From Cyanobium usitatum str. Tous (GTDB taxonomy: Bacteria > Cyanobacteriota > Cyanobacteriia > PCC-6307 > Cyanobiaceae), in contig NZ_PXXO01000010.1 of the NCBI RefSeq assembly GCF_003011885.1, forward strand, positions 1-64,000: 64,000 nucleotides of DNA, read 5' to 3'. Made by a program: the position numbers and the translations under genes. Below are positions 13,957 through 22,028 of this stretch, piece by piece. Numbering within the stretch: the stretch's first letter is position 1; each line of letters opens with the position of its first letter. Under the pieces are notes generated by a model. The model had not been told where the DNA came from. It made no database searches and saw only the letters and a list, made by a program, of their open reading frames with translations.

Positions 13957-14830
13957 TGGAGACCTCAAGCAATTGCAGCAAATAGTCGCCGTAGCCGCTC
14001 TTGCGCAGCGGAGCAGCCAGGGCGGCGAGCTGGTCGGCACTGATCCAGCCCAGCCGCCAGGCCACCTCCTCAGGGCAGCCCACCTTCAGCCCCTGGCGAT
14101 GCTCCAGGGTGCGGATGTAGCTGCCGGCCTCATGCAGCGAATCGCAGGTGCCCGTATCCAGCCAGGCCATGCCCCGGCCCATAAGCTCCACCTGCAGCAG
14201 GCCTTCCTCGAGATACTGGCGGTTGAGATCGGTGATCTCCAGCTCACCGCGGGGCGATGGCTGCACCCGCCGGGCCCGCTCCACCACCGATGAGTCATAG
14301 AAGTAGAGCCCGGTCACCGCGTAGCGCGACTTGGGCTTGCTGGGTTTTTCCTCCAGGCTCAGCACCCGGCCATCCGCGGCAAACTCCACCACCCCGTAGC
14401 GCTCCGGATCCCGCACCGGATAAGCAAACACCGTGGCTCCCTCAGCTGGGCCACTGCAGGCCTGGAGCTGGGGAATCAAATCATGGCCGTGGAAAAGGTT
14501 GTCGCCGAGCACAAGGGCCGCCGCCGCACCGTCCAGAAAATCGGCGCCAATCAGAAAGGCCTGGGCCAACCCGTCCGGGCTGGGCTGCACGGCGTAGGCG
14601 ATTGTCATGCCCCAGCGGGAGCCGTCGCCCAGCAGGCGCTCAAAGGCCGGCTGATCCTGGGGGGTAGTGATAATCAGCACCTCCCGAATTCCCGCCAGCA
14701 TCAACGTGCTGAGCGGGTAATAAATCATCGGCTTATCAAACACCGGCAGCAGCTGCTTGCTCACTGCCTGGGTGATCGGATGCAGCCTGGTGCCGCTACC
14801 TCCAGCCAGGATGATGCCCTTGCGGGTCAT
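13946..14830 (-). CDS. rfbA: Glucose-1-phosphate thymidylyltransferase
   Basis: Makes dTDP-glucose from dTTP and glucose-1-phosphate, and starts the rhamnose pathway. The 294-residue enzyme opens [20 protein letters not shown] with the nucleotide-binding loop, then [20 protein letters not shown]. It also carries [11 protein letters not shown] and [20 protein letters not shown]. The start at 14830 gives the usual family N-terminus. An in-frame ATG at 14863 would add 11 residues and would overlap the start codon of the divergent acetyltransferase gene. First gene of the rfbACDB operon; its promoter must lie within or very near the acetyltransferase 5' end. Confidence 0.96.
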   Translation of the reverse strand: MTRKGIILAGGSGTRLHPITQAVSKQLLPVFDKPMIYYPLSTLMLAGIREVLIITTPQDQPAFERLLGDGSRWGMTIAYAVQPSPDGLAQAFLIGADFLDGAAAALVLGDNLFHGHDLIPQLQACSGPAEGATVFAYPVRDPERYGVVEFAADGRVLSLEEKPSKPKSRYAVTGLYFYDSSVVERARRVQPSPRGELEITDLNRQYLEEGLLQVELMGRGMAWLDTGTCDSLHEAGSYIRTLEHRQGLKVGCPEEVAWRLGWISADQLAALAAPLRKSGYGDYLLQLLEVSNAG

Positions 14831-14861
14831 GGGGTGAACTTTCTGCTGGGAGGATGTTGCC

Positions 14862-15347
14862 ATGGCAGCACTGCGCCTCCTAATCCACGCCCCTGGTGCC
14901 CCTGGCCTGCGCTGGTTTGGCCTCGGCCCGGGGCTGCGCCCTACCCGGGGCCTGTGGAAGCTGCAGCGCCTGTTCAACAACCACGCCTTCTGGGCCCAGC
15001 AGCGCAGCCACGGGCAGCTGCGCCGCCTGCTGGCCGGCAGCACCGTGGTGGTGAGCCTGTGGCATGGCAAGCGCCTAGTGGGATTCGGCCGGGCCAGCAG
15101 CGATGGGATCTATCGCGCCGTGCTCTGGGATGTGGTGGTAGCCGGCGACCTGCACGGCCAAGGCCTGGGCCGCCGGGTGGTTGAGGCCCTGCTGGCCGCC
15201 CCCGCCCTGCGCGGCGTTGAGCGCGTTTATTTGATGACCACCAACAGTGCTGGCTTTTATCTGCAGCTGGGCTTCCGCGATGCAGCCCCCCAGGCCCTAC
15301 TGGTGAAACAAGGAGTTTCAGGGGGTTCAGGGGTTTCGACCGGATAG
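14862..15347 (+). CDS. GNAT-family N-acetyltransferase
   Basis: A 161-residue protein with the GNAT core: [20 protein letters not shown] is the beta4-motif A segment with the acetyl-CoA loop (GQGLGRR), followed by [20 protein letters not shown] at the motif B end. The substrate is not predictable. About 60 N-terminal residues precede the fold. It is divergent from rfbA with only 31 bases between the starts. Its 3' end is convergent with and overlaps by 91 bases the PIN-like remnant at 15257-15607. Confidence 0.85.
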   Translation: MAALRLLIHAPGAPGLRWFGLGPGLRPTRGLWKLQRLFNNHAFWAQQRSHGQLRRLLAGSTVVVSLWHGKRLVGFGRASSDGIYRAVLWDVVVAGDLHGQGLGRRVVEALLAAPALRGVERVYLMTTNSAGFYLQLGFRDAAPQALLVKQGVSGGSGVSTG

Positions 15348-15674
15348 GAAAGCGCGCCAGCAGCCTCAGCTAGCTCCCGATCGAGGGTCGCCGGCAACAG
15401 GCCCAGGCGATAGGCAAGCTGGAGCTGAAGCAAAAGGGGCAGGGCTGCAATGCCAGGCCTGTAGCGCTGGCGGTGGCGCACCATCGCAAAGTCGTCTGGT
15501 TCAAAACAAACCACCGGACAACGTTCCGCCAAAAAGCCATCTAGCAAACGTTGCGCGGCCTGGCTATCGAGCTCCCCCTCGAGCTCCATCACACTCCACG
15601 CACTCACCAGCTTGTATGCGATCGAGCAAGCCGGACAACTGCTGGCGAGCCTGAGCTAGCGGAACCGTGGTCAT
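15257..15674 (-). pseudogene. Decayed Phd-PIN toxin-antitoxin locus
   Basis: From an ATG at 15674 the minus strand reads MTTVPLAQARQQLSGLLDRI then QAGE, a good Phd/YefM-type antitoxin N-terminus. The frame leaves the family pattern after the conserved AGE and stops after 36 codons. A second frame (GTG at 15607) continues for 116 codons. It lacks a PIN N-terminus (no first Asp motif) but has a plausible PIN C-terminus (LQLQLAYRLGLLPATLDREL then AEAAGAL). I read this as a module broken by a frameshift and a deletion. The last ~30 codons run antisense into the acetyltransferase gene. A palindromic operator (site C) lies 48 bases upstream of the ATG. The PIN reading is weaker than the Phd reading. 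Confidence 0.6.
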
Positions 15675-15721
15675 GGCGGCGGGGGGACGGAGGAAGGGTT
15701 GCGCTGATGGGAACTGTCAAA

Positions 15722-15745
15722 GAAGTTGTACAGCTGTACAACCTC
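15722..15745. promoter_or_regulatory. TGTACA-type palindrome (site C), probable operator of the decayed locus
   Basis: Arms gaagttgtac (15722-15731) and gtacaacctc (15736-15745) flank the spacer agct, with one mismatch in the outer arm. The inner 18 bases (gttgtacagctgtacaac) are fully palindromic. It lies 48 bases upstream of the Phd-like ATG at 15674 on the minus strand, a normal place for a toxin-antitoxin operator. Apart from this site, the Phd remnant and the 15-base repeat at 15807, the 15608-15915 interval shows no intact gene. Confidence 0.65.
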
Positions 15746-15806
15746 CTGCATAGCGTCGAAACAGCTCCACCAGCATTTCCACAGTCAGCAGCTCCCACAG
15801 TCAGGA

Positions 15807-15842
15807 GAAACCCAGACAGCGGAAACCCAGACAGCCGAAACC
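15807..15842. repeat. 15-base tandem repeat, 2.4 copies
   Basis: Units gaaacccagacagcg (15807-15821) and gaaacccagacagcc (15822-15836), then gaaacc. It lies in the non-coding interval between the decayed toxin-antitoxin locus and ribH. No coding role is seen. Confidence 0.8.
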
Positions 15843-15915
15843 AACTACCCGCCACTTACGGACGCTGCACCCGCTTAGTAGCACCACCAAACCAAGAACC
15901 TTCGGCCCGGCGCCT

Positions 15916-16395
15916 TTAGTCGGGAATAGCCGCCATCAAGCTGCCCATCTCCAGGGCCTGCAAGCCGTAGTTCCAGCCCAGGTTGCTCTTGATGCCGGCC
16001 CGCTCTAGGGCCTGCTGCAGGGTGTCGGTGGTGAGCACCCCAAAGATCACGGGCACGCCGGTGTCGCGGGCCACGGCAGCCACGCCTTTGCTCACCTCGG
16101 CCACCACCACGTCGAAATGGGGGGTGTCGCCGCGAATCACGGCCCCCAGGGTGATCACCACCTGGTAGCGACCACTGGCCGCCAGGCGCTGGGCCACCAG
16201 GGGGATCTCAAAGCTACCGGGCACCCAGGCCACATCCAGCTGGGCACTGGCATCACTGGTGTCGACACCGTGGCGCAAGAGGCAGTCGAGGCAGCCGCTC
16301 AGCAACTTGCCGGTCACCAGGTCATTGAAACGGGCAACCACCACCGCGATACGCAGACCAGCCGTATCGGTGAACCGCCCTTCAAAAATCGCCAC
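15916..16395 (-). CDS. ribH: 6,7-dimethyl-8-ribityllumazine synthase
   Basis: Penultimate enzyme of riboflavin synthesis; condenses the pyrimidine intermediate with 3,4-dihydroxy-2-butanone phosphate. The family normally forms pentamers or 60-mers. At 159 residues it has family length and motifs: [51 protein letters not shown] (catalytic His region) and [18 protein letters not shown]. It starts 3 bases after the psbZ stop on the same strand, so the two are cotranscribed, a pairing I recall from other cyanobacteria. Confidence 0.97.
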   Translation of the reverse strand: MAIFEGRFTDTAGLRIAVVVARFNDLVTGKLLSGCLDCLLRHGVDTSDASAQLDVAWVPGSFEIPLVAQRLAASGRYQVVITLGAVIRGDTPHFDVVVAEVSKGVAAVARDTGVPVIFGVLTTDTLQQALERAGIKSNLGWNYGLQALEMGSLMAAIPD

Positions 16396-16398
16396 GCT

Positions 16399-16587
16399 TC
16401 AGACCACAAAGATGCTCATGCCCCAGTTGAGCAGCACCAGGGCCACCCAGGCGAGGCCGCCAAGCAGGATCAGGCGATTGGAGCGGCCTGAATCTTCACT
16501 GCTGGCGTAAAGCACCGGCACCGCCACAATCAAGGCGAACGACAGCACCACCAGAGCCAAAACGGTGAGGGTGTTGAGGATCTGCAT
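16399..16587 (-). CDS. psbZ: Photosystem II protein Z (Ycf9)
   Basis: A 62-residue photosystem II subunit with two membrane helices ([20 protein letters not shown] and [20 protein letters not shown]) joined by the [12 protein letters not shown] loop. It stabilises the antenna-core contact with CP43. Length and sequence match PsbZ precisely. This is one of the clearest signs that the DNA is cyanobacterial. It is first in the psbZ-ribH unit and divergent from mutS with an 80-base gap. Confidence 0.97.
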   Translation of the reverse strand: MQILNTLTVLALVVLSFALIVAVPVLYASSEDSGRSNRLILLGGLAWVALVLLNWGMSIFVV

Positions 16588-16667
16588 GGATTAGCAGCGG
16601 CTACACGCCGATCGGTTGCGAGATTCTCACACGCAGACCCAGGTCAGCCGGGGCACCGCTTCACAAC

Positions 16668-19466
16668 ATGAAGCCACCGGCAAGTCGACCTACGATCCAA
16701 CCTCACCAGGAAAGGGCCGTGGCCGCGGAAGCCGAACAACAGCTTTCGCTCACCGCCGCCCTGGGCCTGGCCGAAGAACCCCAGCCCGCACCCCAGCCCG
16801 CACCCGAGCCCGGCCCAACCCGGCCCCGCAGCCGTCAGCGCCAAGCCGCCCCAGCTGCCCCGCCGGCCGCAACCACAGCAAGCTCAAGCCCCGACTCCGA
16901 CCTGCCCCCCTGGCACCACCACGGCCTGGTGGCACCAGAGCAGTTGACGCCGATGCTGCGTCACTACGTGGAGCTCAAGGCCGCCCATCCCGATCGGGTG
17001 CTGCTCTACCGCCTCGGCGACTTCTTCGAGTGCTTCTTTGAAGACGCCATCACCCTCTCGCGCCTGCTGGAGCTCACCCTCACCGGCAAGGAGGGCGGCA
17101 AGGCTGTCGGTCGGGTGCCGATGGCGGGCATCCCCCACCATGCCGCCGAGCGCTACTGCGCTGAGCTGGTGCGCCGCGGCCTCAGCGTCGCCCTCTGTGA
17201 CCAGCTGGAAAGCACCCCGGCCAAGGGCGAACTGCTCAAGCGCGGCATCACCCGGGTGCTCACCCCCGGCACGGTGCTTGAAGAGGGCCTGCTGGCGGCC
17301 CGCCTCAACAACTGGCTTTGCGCCGTGGTGATGGAGGGCGCGTGCTGGGGCCTGGCGGTGGCCGATGTCAGCACAGGTGAATTCCGGGTCACGGAGCGGA
17401 GCGGTAGTGCCGGCTTGCACCAGGAGCTGCTGCAGGTGGAAGCCGCCGAAGTGCTCTGGCCCGGCGCCACCGCTAGTGCCAGCGCCACCCCCTGCCCCAC
17501 CTGGTGCCCCGAGGCCCTGCGGCTCACGCCCCTGCCCCGCACCCCCTTTGAGGCGCCGGAAGCCTCCGCCACCCTCAAGCAGCGCTTCGGCCTGGCCAGC
17601 CTTGATGGCCTGGGGCTCGGCGAAGCGCCGCTGGCCCTGCGCGCAGCGGGTGGCCTGGTGGCTTACCTCGACGACACCTGCCAAACCCGGGTGCCGCTGG
17701 ATCCCCCCACCACCTGGCAGGCCGGCGACCAGTTGGTGCTCGACGCCGCCACCCGCCGCAACCTGGAGCTCACCAAAACCCAGCTGGGCGGCAGCGTGCA
17801 CGGCTCCCTGCTCTGGGCGCTCGACCGCACCCACACCGCCATGGGCGGCCGCTGCCTGCGCCGCTGGCTGCAGGCGCCGCTGGTGGAGCGGCCCGCGATC
17901 CTGGAGCGCCAGGGCGGCGTGAGCGAGCTGGTGGCCGATCGCGGCCTGCGACTAACCCTGCGCCGGCTGCTGCGCCCGATGGGCGACCTGGAACGCCTGG
18001 CCGGCCGCGCCGGCGCCGGCAGCGCCTCGGCCCGGGATCTGGTGGCCCTGGCCGATGGTCTCGAGCGCCTGCCCCAGCTGGCCGCCCAGCTCGCCAAAGC
18101 CACCAGCGCCCCGCTGCAGGCCCTGGCCCGCCCCTGGCCCGAGCTTGAAAGCCTGGCCGGCGAGCTGCGCCACGCCCTGCTCGACACCCCACCCCTATCG
18201 CTCACCGAGGGCGGCCTGTTCCACGACGGCGTTGATCCGGCCCTCGATGAGCTGCGCAACCAGCTCGACGACCAGGACACCTGGCTGGCCCAGCAGGAAT
18301 CGGAGGAGCGCCGGCTCAGCGGCCTCAGCAGCCTCAAACTCCAATACCACCGCACCTTCGGCTACTTCCTGGCGGTGTCGAAGGCCAAGGCGGCGGCGGT
18401 GCCGGAGCACTGGATCCGCCGCCAAACCCTGGCCAACGAGGAGCGCTTCGTCACCCCAGCCCTGCGCAACCGCGAGGGCGCCATCCAGCAGCTCAAGGCC
18501 CGCGCCGCCCAGCGCGAATACGAACTGTTCTGCGCCCTGCGCATCCAGGTCGGCGACCAGGCCGCCGCCATCCGCACAGCTGCGCGCCTGGTGGCCGAGC
18601 TCGACGCCATCGGGGCCCTAGCCGAGGTGGCCGCCACCAGCGGCTACTGCTGCCCCGAAATCACCGACCCCGCCGGTCCCGAGGCCCGCCTGCTGCAGAT
18701 CGAAGCCGGCCGCCACCCGGTGGTGGAGCAATTGCTGGTGGAAGAGCCCTTCACCGCCAATAGCGTGGTTCTTGGTGCCATCCCCGAGGCAAACCCCAAG
18801 GCAGCCCCCCGCCCCGACCTGATCATCCTCACCGGCCCCAACGCCAGCGGCAAGAGCTGTTACCTGCGCCAAACCGGCCTGCTGCAGCTGATGGCCCAGA
18901 TGGGCAGCTGGATCCCAGCCACCTCGGCCCGCCTCGGCATCGCCGATCGCCTGTTCACCCGCGTCGGCGCCGGCGACGACCTGGCCGCCGGCCAGTCCAC
19001 CTTCATGGTGGAGATGGCCGAAACCGCCAACATCCTTCACCACGCCAGCGAGCGCTCCCTGGTGCTGCTCGATGAGATCGGCCGCGGCACCGCCACCTTC
19101 GACGGCCTCTCGATCGCCTGGGCCGTGGCCGAGCACCTGGCCACGCCGGCCGAACGCGGCGGCATCCGCGCCCGCTCGATCTTCGCCACCCATTACCACG
19201 AGCTCAACGCCCTGGCCGGCCAGCTGGCCAACGTCGCCAATGCCCAGGTGCTGGTGCAGGAAACCGGCGACGCCCTGATATTCCTGCACCAGGTAGCCCC
19301 CGGCGGCGCCAGCCGCAGCTATGGCATCGAGGCCGCCCGCCTAGCCGGCGTTCCCGCCGCGGTGGTGCTGCGCGCCCGCCAGGTGCTGGGCCGCATCGAA
19401 GCCAACAGCGTCATACAAGTGGATCAAGACGAACCCAGCGGGGCCGACGGCGCGCTCGCCGCCTGA
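16668..19466 (+). CDS. mutS: DNA mismatch repair protein MutS
   Basis: Recognises base mismatches and small loops and recruits MutL. The 932-residue product has a ~75-residue Pro/Ala-rich N-terminal extension, then the mismatch-binding domain with the F-x-E motif in [13 protein letters not shown]. Clamp and lever helices follow. The C-terminal ATPase has the P-loop [15 protein letters not shown] (near residue 723) and [20 protein letters not shown] (near 802). The N-terminal extension is unusually long compared with E. coli MutS (853 residues). The 3' end overlaps the convergent cobH/cbiC gene by 43 bases. Confidence 0.97.
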   Translation: MKPPASRPTIQPHQERAVAAEAEQQLSLTAALGLAEEPQPAPQPAPEPGPTRPRSRQRQAAPAAPPAATTASSSPDSDLPPWHHHGLVAPEQLTPMLRHYVELKAAHPDRVLLYRLGDFFECFFEDAITLSRLLELTLTGKEGGKAVGRVPMAGIPHHAAERYCAELVRRGLSVALCDQLESTPAKGELLKRGITRVLTPGTVLEEGLLAARLNNWLCAVVMEGACWGLAVADVSTGEFRVTERSGSAGLHQELLQVEAAEVLWPGATASASATPCPTWCPEALRLTPLPRTPFEAPEASATLKQRFGLASLDGLGLGEAPLALRAAGGLVAYLDDTCQTRVPLDPPTTWQAGDQLVLDAATRRNLELTKTQLGGSVHGSLLWALDRTHTAMGGRCLRRWLQAPLVERPAILERQGGVSELVADRGLRLTLRRLLRPMGDLERLAGRAGAGSASARDLVALADGLERLPQLAAQLAKATSAPLQALARPWPELESLAGELRHALLDTPPLSLTEGGLFHDGVDPALDELRNQLDDQDTWLAQQESEERRLSGLSSLKLQYHRTFGYFLAVSKAKAAAVPEHWIRRQTLANEERFVTPALRNREGAIQQLKARAAQREYELFCALRIQVGDQAAAIRTAARLVAELDAIGALAEVAATSGYCCPEITDPAGPEARLLQIEAGRHPVVEQLLVEEPFTANSVVLGAIPEANPKAAPRPDLIILTGPNASGKSCYLRQTGLLQLMAQMGSWIPATSARLGIADRLFTRVGAGDDLAAGQSTFMVEMAETANILHHASERSLVLLDEIGRGTATFDGLSIAWAVAEHLATPAERGGIRARSIFATHYHELNALAGQLANVANAQVLVQETGDALIFLHQVAPGGASRSYGIEAARLAGVPAAVVLRARQVLGRIEANSVIQVDQDEPSGADGALAA

Positions 19467-20134
19467 AGCCAGGCAGCCCGCAGCAGGGCGTTGCAGGCCG
19501 CTGCCACCAGTCCGGCTCCGCCTTTGGAGCCCTCGAGCCGCATATGCACCAGGCCACTCTCAGCCAGGTGACGCTTGCTCTCCGCCACCCCCACAAACCC
19601 CACCGGCATGCCGATCACCAGGGCTGGTGCCGGCACGCTTCCCGCTGCCACCAGCTCCAGCAGCACCTCCAGGGCCGTGGGGGCGCTGCCGATCAACACC
19701 ACGCCTGGCTGGCCCGGCCCGGCCAGCGCCGCCGCCATGCCGGCGGCCGTGCGCGTGGAGCCCGCCGGCGCCTGCTCAGGCGCCCAATCCAGCACGCTGC
19801 GCACCGGATTGGCGAAGGTGCGCCGCGCCATCGGCGCCACCGCCGCGGCCGCCATTGCCGTGTCCGTGAGGATCGGCACCCCCGCAGCCAACGCCGCCAA
19901 GCCGGCGCCGCAGGCGGTAGCGGGACAAACCAGATCGGCCGCCAAACCCGGATCACCGCTGCTGTGAATCAGACGCAGCAGCACGTCCTGCTGGAGGGGG
20001 CTGAGCGACGCCAGCGCCGCCGCCGTACCCGGCAACTGCCGGATCAGCCGCAAGCTCTCACTAAAAATCGGGTGATCCAGGGAAGGCACTCCGCCAAGAG
20101 CCGCAGTTTCAGCATTACTCATGTTCCGGTCCAT
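19424..20134 (-). CDS. cobH: Precorrin-8X (cobalt-precorrin-8) methylmutase
   Basis: Moves the C11 methyl to C12 in cobalamin ring synthesis, giving hydrogenobyrinate or cobyrinate. The 236-residue protein shows [29 protein letters not shown] (with the catalytic His), [38 protein letters not shown] and [16 protein letters not shown] codons at 20134 and 20122 are both possible. Cyanobacteria use the anaerobic-type route, so the CbiC name is equally apt. The second cobalamin gene in this window, cbiD (53.4 kb), belongs to the same pathway. Confidence 0.94.
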   Translation of the reverse strand: MDRNMSNAETAALGGVPSLDHPIFSESLRLIRQLPGTAAALASLSPLQQDVLLRLIHSSGDPGLAADLVCPATACGAGLAALAAGVPILTDTAMAAAAVAPMARRTFANPVRSVLDWAPEQAPAGSTRTAAGMAAALAGPGQPGVVLIGSAPTALEVLLELVAAGSVPAPALVIGMPVGFVGVAESKRHLAESGLVHMRLEGSKGGAGLVAAACNALLRAAWLQAASAPSAPLGSS

Positions 20135-20191
20135 TTCTCATGGCCCATTTCTGAGCGGTGCATCAATCACCAGCAGCGCTGTCCTTAATTA

Positions 20192-20227
20192 TGTACAGGC
20201 TGTACAGCTTGTACGGTCTGTACAGAT
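20192..20227. promoter_or_regulatory. Four 9-base direct repeats of TGTACA (site D), probable operator
   Basis: Hexamers start every nine bases: tgtacaggc (20192), tgtacagct (20201), tgtacggtc (20210), tgtacagat (20219). Three of the four are exact TGTACA. The array ends 12 bases before the ATG of the fused antitoxin-PIN gene, so a protein bound here would block its transcription or translation. The hexamer is the same as in sites A-C, but here it is arranged as direct repeats rather than one long palindrome. Confidence 0.65.
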
Positions 20228-20239
20228 TCGTGCACACCC

Positions 20240-20983
20240 ATGCCTGACACCACCCTGGGCGTCGAGGCGGCCAGACGCCGCCTACCGGAACTGCTGGAGC
20301 GAGCGGCGGCAGGCGAACGAATCGTGATCCAGCGCCACCGCACCCCCATGGCCGCCCTGGTGCCACTGGCAGGACAGGCACCGGTCGATCCCCTGCTCCG
20401 CCAACGTCAAATCCAGAGCCTGATGGCCCTACAAGGCAGCGGCAGGGGCTGCTGGGATCCCCAGCAACGCCAACCAGCCCGGCCAGCACCGCCACCGCCA
20501 GCTTTTGTACAACCCGTACAGAACCTGCCCCGCCAAGGCGCCTTCAACCCCCGCCTGCTAGCCCACGGCTCCCGGATCGCCCTTGATGGCACCGCGCTGG
20601 TGGCCTTTCTGGCCGACGCCAAGGGTGCCGGCAAACACCTCGAGCCCCTGATGCATGGCATAGGGGCTGGGTATTGGATTGGGGTTGTCAGCAGCTTGAG
20701 CCTGATGCGGGTGCTTGAGGGGCCCCTGGCCCGCAGCGACGAGGCCCTGACCCAGCGCTACATCCAGGCTTTCAACAATCCCCACCACTGGCAACTGATC
20801 CCCAGCGATGGCGCCATCGCCGCTGCCGCCGTGCGTCTACGCCGCCAGGAACCCCAGCTCGACGACAGCTGCGCCATTGAACTTGCTACTGCGATCCAGT
20901 CCGGCGCAGTGGTGCTGGTCACCGACCATCCGGCCCTGGCCCAGACTGAGCTCCATCCGGTGCTCAGCGCCCTGCGGACCTGA
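20240..20983 (+). CDS. Fused Phd-like antitoxin and PIN-domain toxin
   Basis: A single 247-residue frame. Residues 1-45 (AARRRLPELLERAAAGERIV, IQRHRTPMAALVPLA) match the Phd/YefM antitoxin N-domain. Residues 46-110 form a Pro/Gln-rich linker. Residues 112-245 look like a PIN ribonuclease domain. Likely metal ligands are Asp116 (IALDGTALVAFL), Glu160 (LMRVLEGP) and Asp229 (VLVTDHPAL). Where most PIN domains read DAIHLATA this one reads CAIELATA, so the third acidic position is Cys211 with Asp208/209 just before it; activity is uncertain. Usually these are two genes; here no stop or start separates them. It sits between cobH and holA behind the TGTACA repeats. Confidence 0.75.
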   Translation: MPDTTLGVEAARRRLPELLERAAAGERIVIQRHRTPMAALVPLAGQAPVDPLLRQRQIQSLMALQGSGRGCWDPQQRQPARPAPPPPAFVQPVQNLPRQGAFNPRLLAHGSRIALDGTALVAFLADAKGAGKHLEPLMHGIGAGYWIGVVSSLSLMRVLEGPLARSDEALTQRYIQAFNNPHHWQLIPSDGAIAAAAVRLRRQEPQLDDSCAIELATAIQSGAVVLVTDHPALAQTELHPVLSALRT

Positions 20984-20999
20984 GCACCGCACACCACCC

Positions 21000-21971
21000 A
21001 TGCCCATTCACCTGCTCTGGGGCGACGACGAGGCTGCCCGCAACCGTGCCGTCGAAACGCTGGTGCAGGCGCAGGTGGATCCCAGCTGGGCCACCATCAA
21101 CCTCAGCCGCCTCGATGGCAACGACGCCGGCCAGGCGGCCCAGGCCCTCGAGGAGGCCCGCACACCGCCCTTTGGCGCCGGCAGCCGCATGGTGGTGCTG
21201 CAACGCAGTCCCTTTTGCAGCCAGTGCCCAGCTGAGCTGGCCGAGCGTTTCGAGGCCGCCCTGGCCCAGGTGGCGGATGGCTGCCATCTGGTGCTGGTGA
21301 GTTCCGGCAAGCCGGATGCCCGGCTACGCACCACCAAGGCCCTGCAGAAGCTTGTGAAGGCTGGCCAGGCCAGCGAGCAAAGTTTTGCCCTGCCAGCAAT
21401 CTGGGACGGCGCCGGCCAGGTGGAGCTGGTGAGCCGCACGGCCCGGGAGCTGGGGCTGAAGCTGGAGCCAGCCGCAGCTTCAGCCCTCTCCGATGCCATC
21501 GGCAACGACAGCGCTCGCCTCGCCAGCGAGCTTGAAAAGCTCAGCCTCTACGCCAATCCCATCACCCTCGCCGCCGTGCAGGCCCTGGTGGGCGGTCAGA
21601 CCACCAGCTCCCTCGCCGTGGGCGATGCCCTGCTGGCTGGCCAGCCAGCCGACGCCATTGCCCGGCTCGACGCCCTGCTGGAGGCCAACGAACCGGCCCT
21701 GCGCATCGTTGCCGCCCTCAGCAGCCAGATCCGCGGCTGGCTTTGGGTCACCCTGCTCGACCAGCAAGGTGAAAGCGACGTGGCGGTGATCGCTAAAGCG
21801 GCCGGCATCGGCAACCCCAAACGCATCTACGTGATGCGCAAGCAGATCCGCGGCCGCCAGCCCGCCGTCTTCCTGCGCCTGCTCAGCCAGCTGCTCTCAG
21901 TGGAGGCTGCCCTGAAGCGGGGCAGTGATGCCGGCGATGCCTTCCGCGACGGCTTCTTGCTCAACGCTTAA
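21000..21971 (+). CDS. holA: DNA polymerase III subunit delta
   Basis: The clamp-loader wrench subunit that opens the beta sliding clamp. The 323-residue protein begins MPIHLLWGDDEAARNRAVET and has the delta-family pattern: VVLQRSPFCSQCPAELAERF, KPDARLRTTKALQKLVKAG and the three-domain helical C-terminus ending in FLRLLSQLLSVEAALKRGS. The ATG at 21000 is chosen; the frame stays open upstream through the PIN gene, but that part is a shadow. It may be co-transcribed with the upstream antitoxin-PIN gene (16 bases apart) and with lysC (57 bases downstream). Confidence 0.9.
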   Translation: MPIHLLWGDDEAARNRAVETLVQAQVDPSWATINLSRLDGNDAGQAAQALEEARTPPFGAGSRMVVLQRSPFCSQCPAELAERFEAALAQVADGCHLVLVSSGKPDARLRTTKALQKLVKAGQASEQSFALPAIWDGAGQVELVSRTARELGLKLEPAAASALSDAIGNDSARLASELEKLSLYANPITLAAVQALVGGQTTSSLAVGDALLAGQPADAIARLDALLEANEPALRIVAALSSQIRGWLWVTLLDQQGESDVAVIAKAAGIGNPKRIYVMRKQIRGRQPAVFLRLLSQLLSVEAALKRGSDAGDAFRDGFLLNA

Positions 21972-22028
21972 GAGATCAAGACGGATAATTAGCCGTTCTT
22001 TCACTGACGCCCACCGCCGCACCCCGCC

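Noticed and set aside
15551-15919. 122-codon plus-strand frame over site C
   Set aside because: Its middle (EVVQLYNLL) is just the palindrome translated, and the same peptide-like pattern appears in the frame over site B. No coding features.
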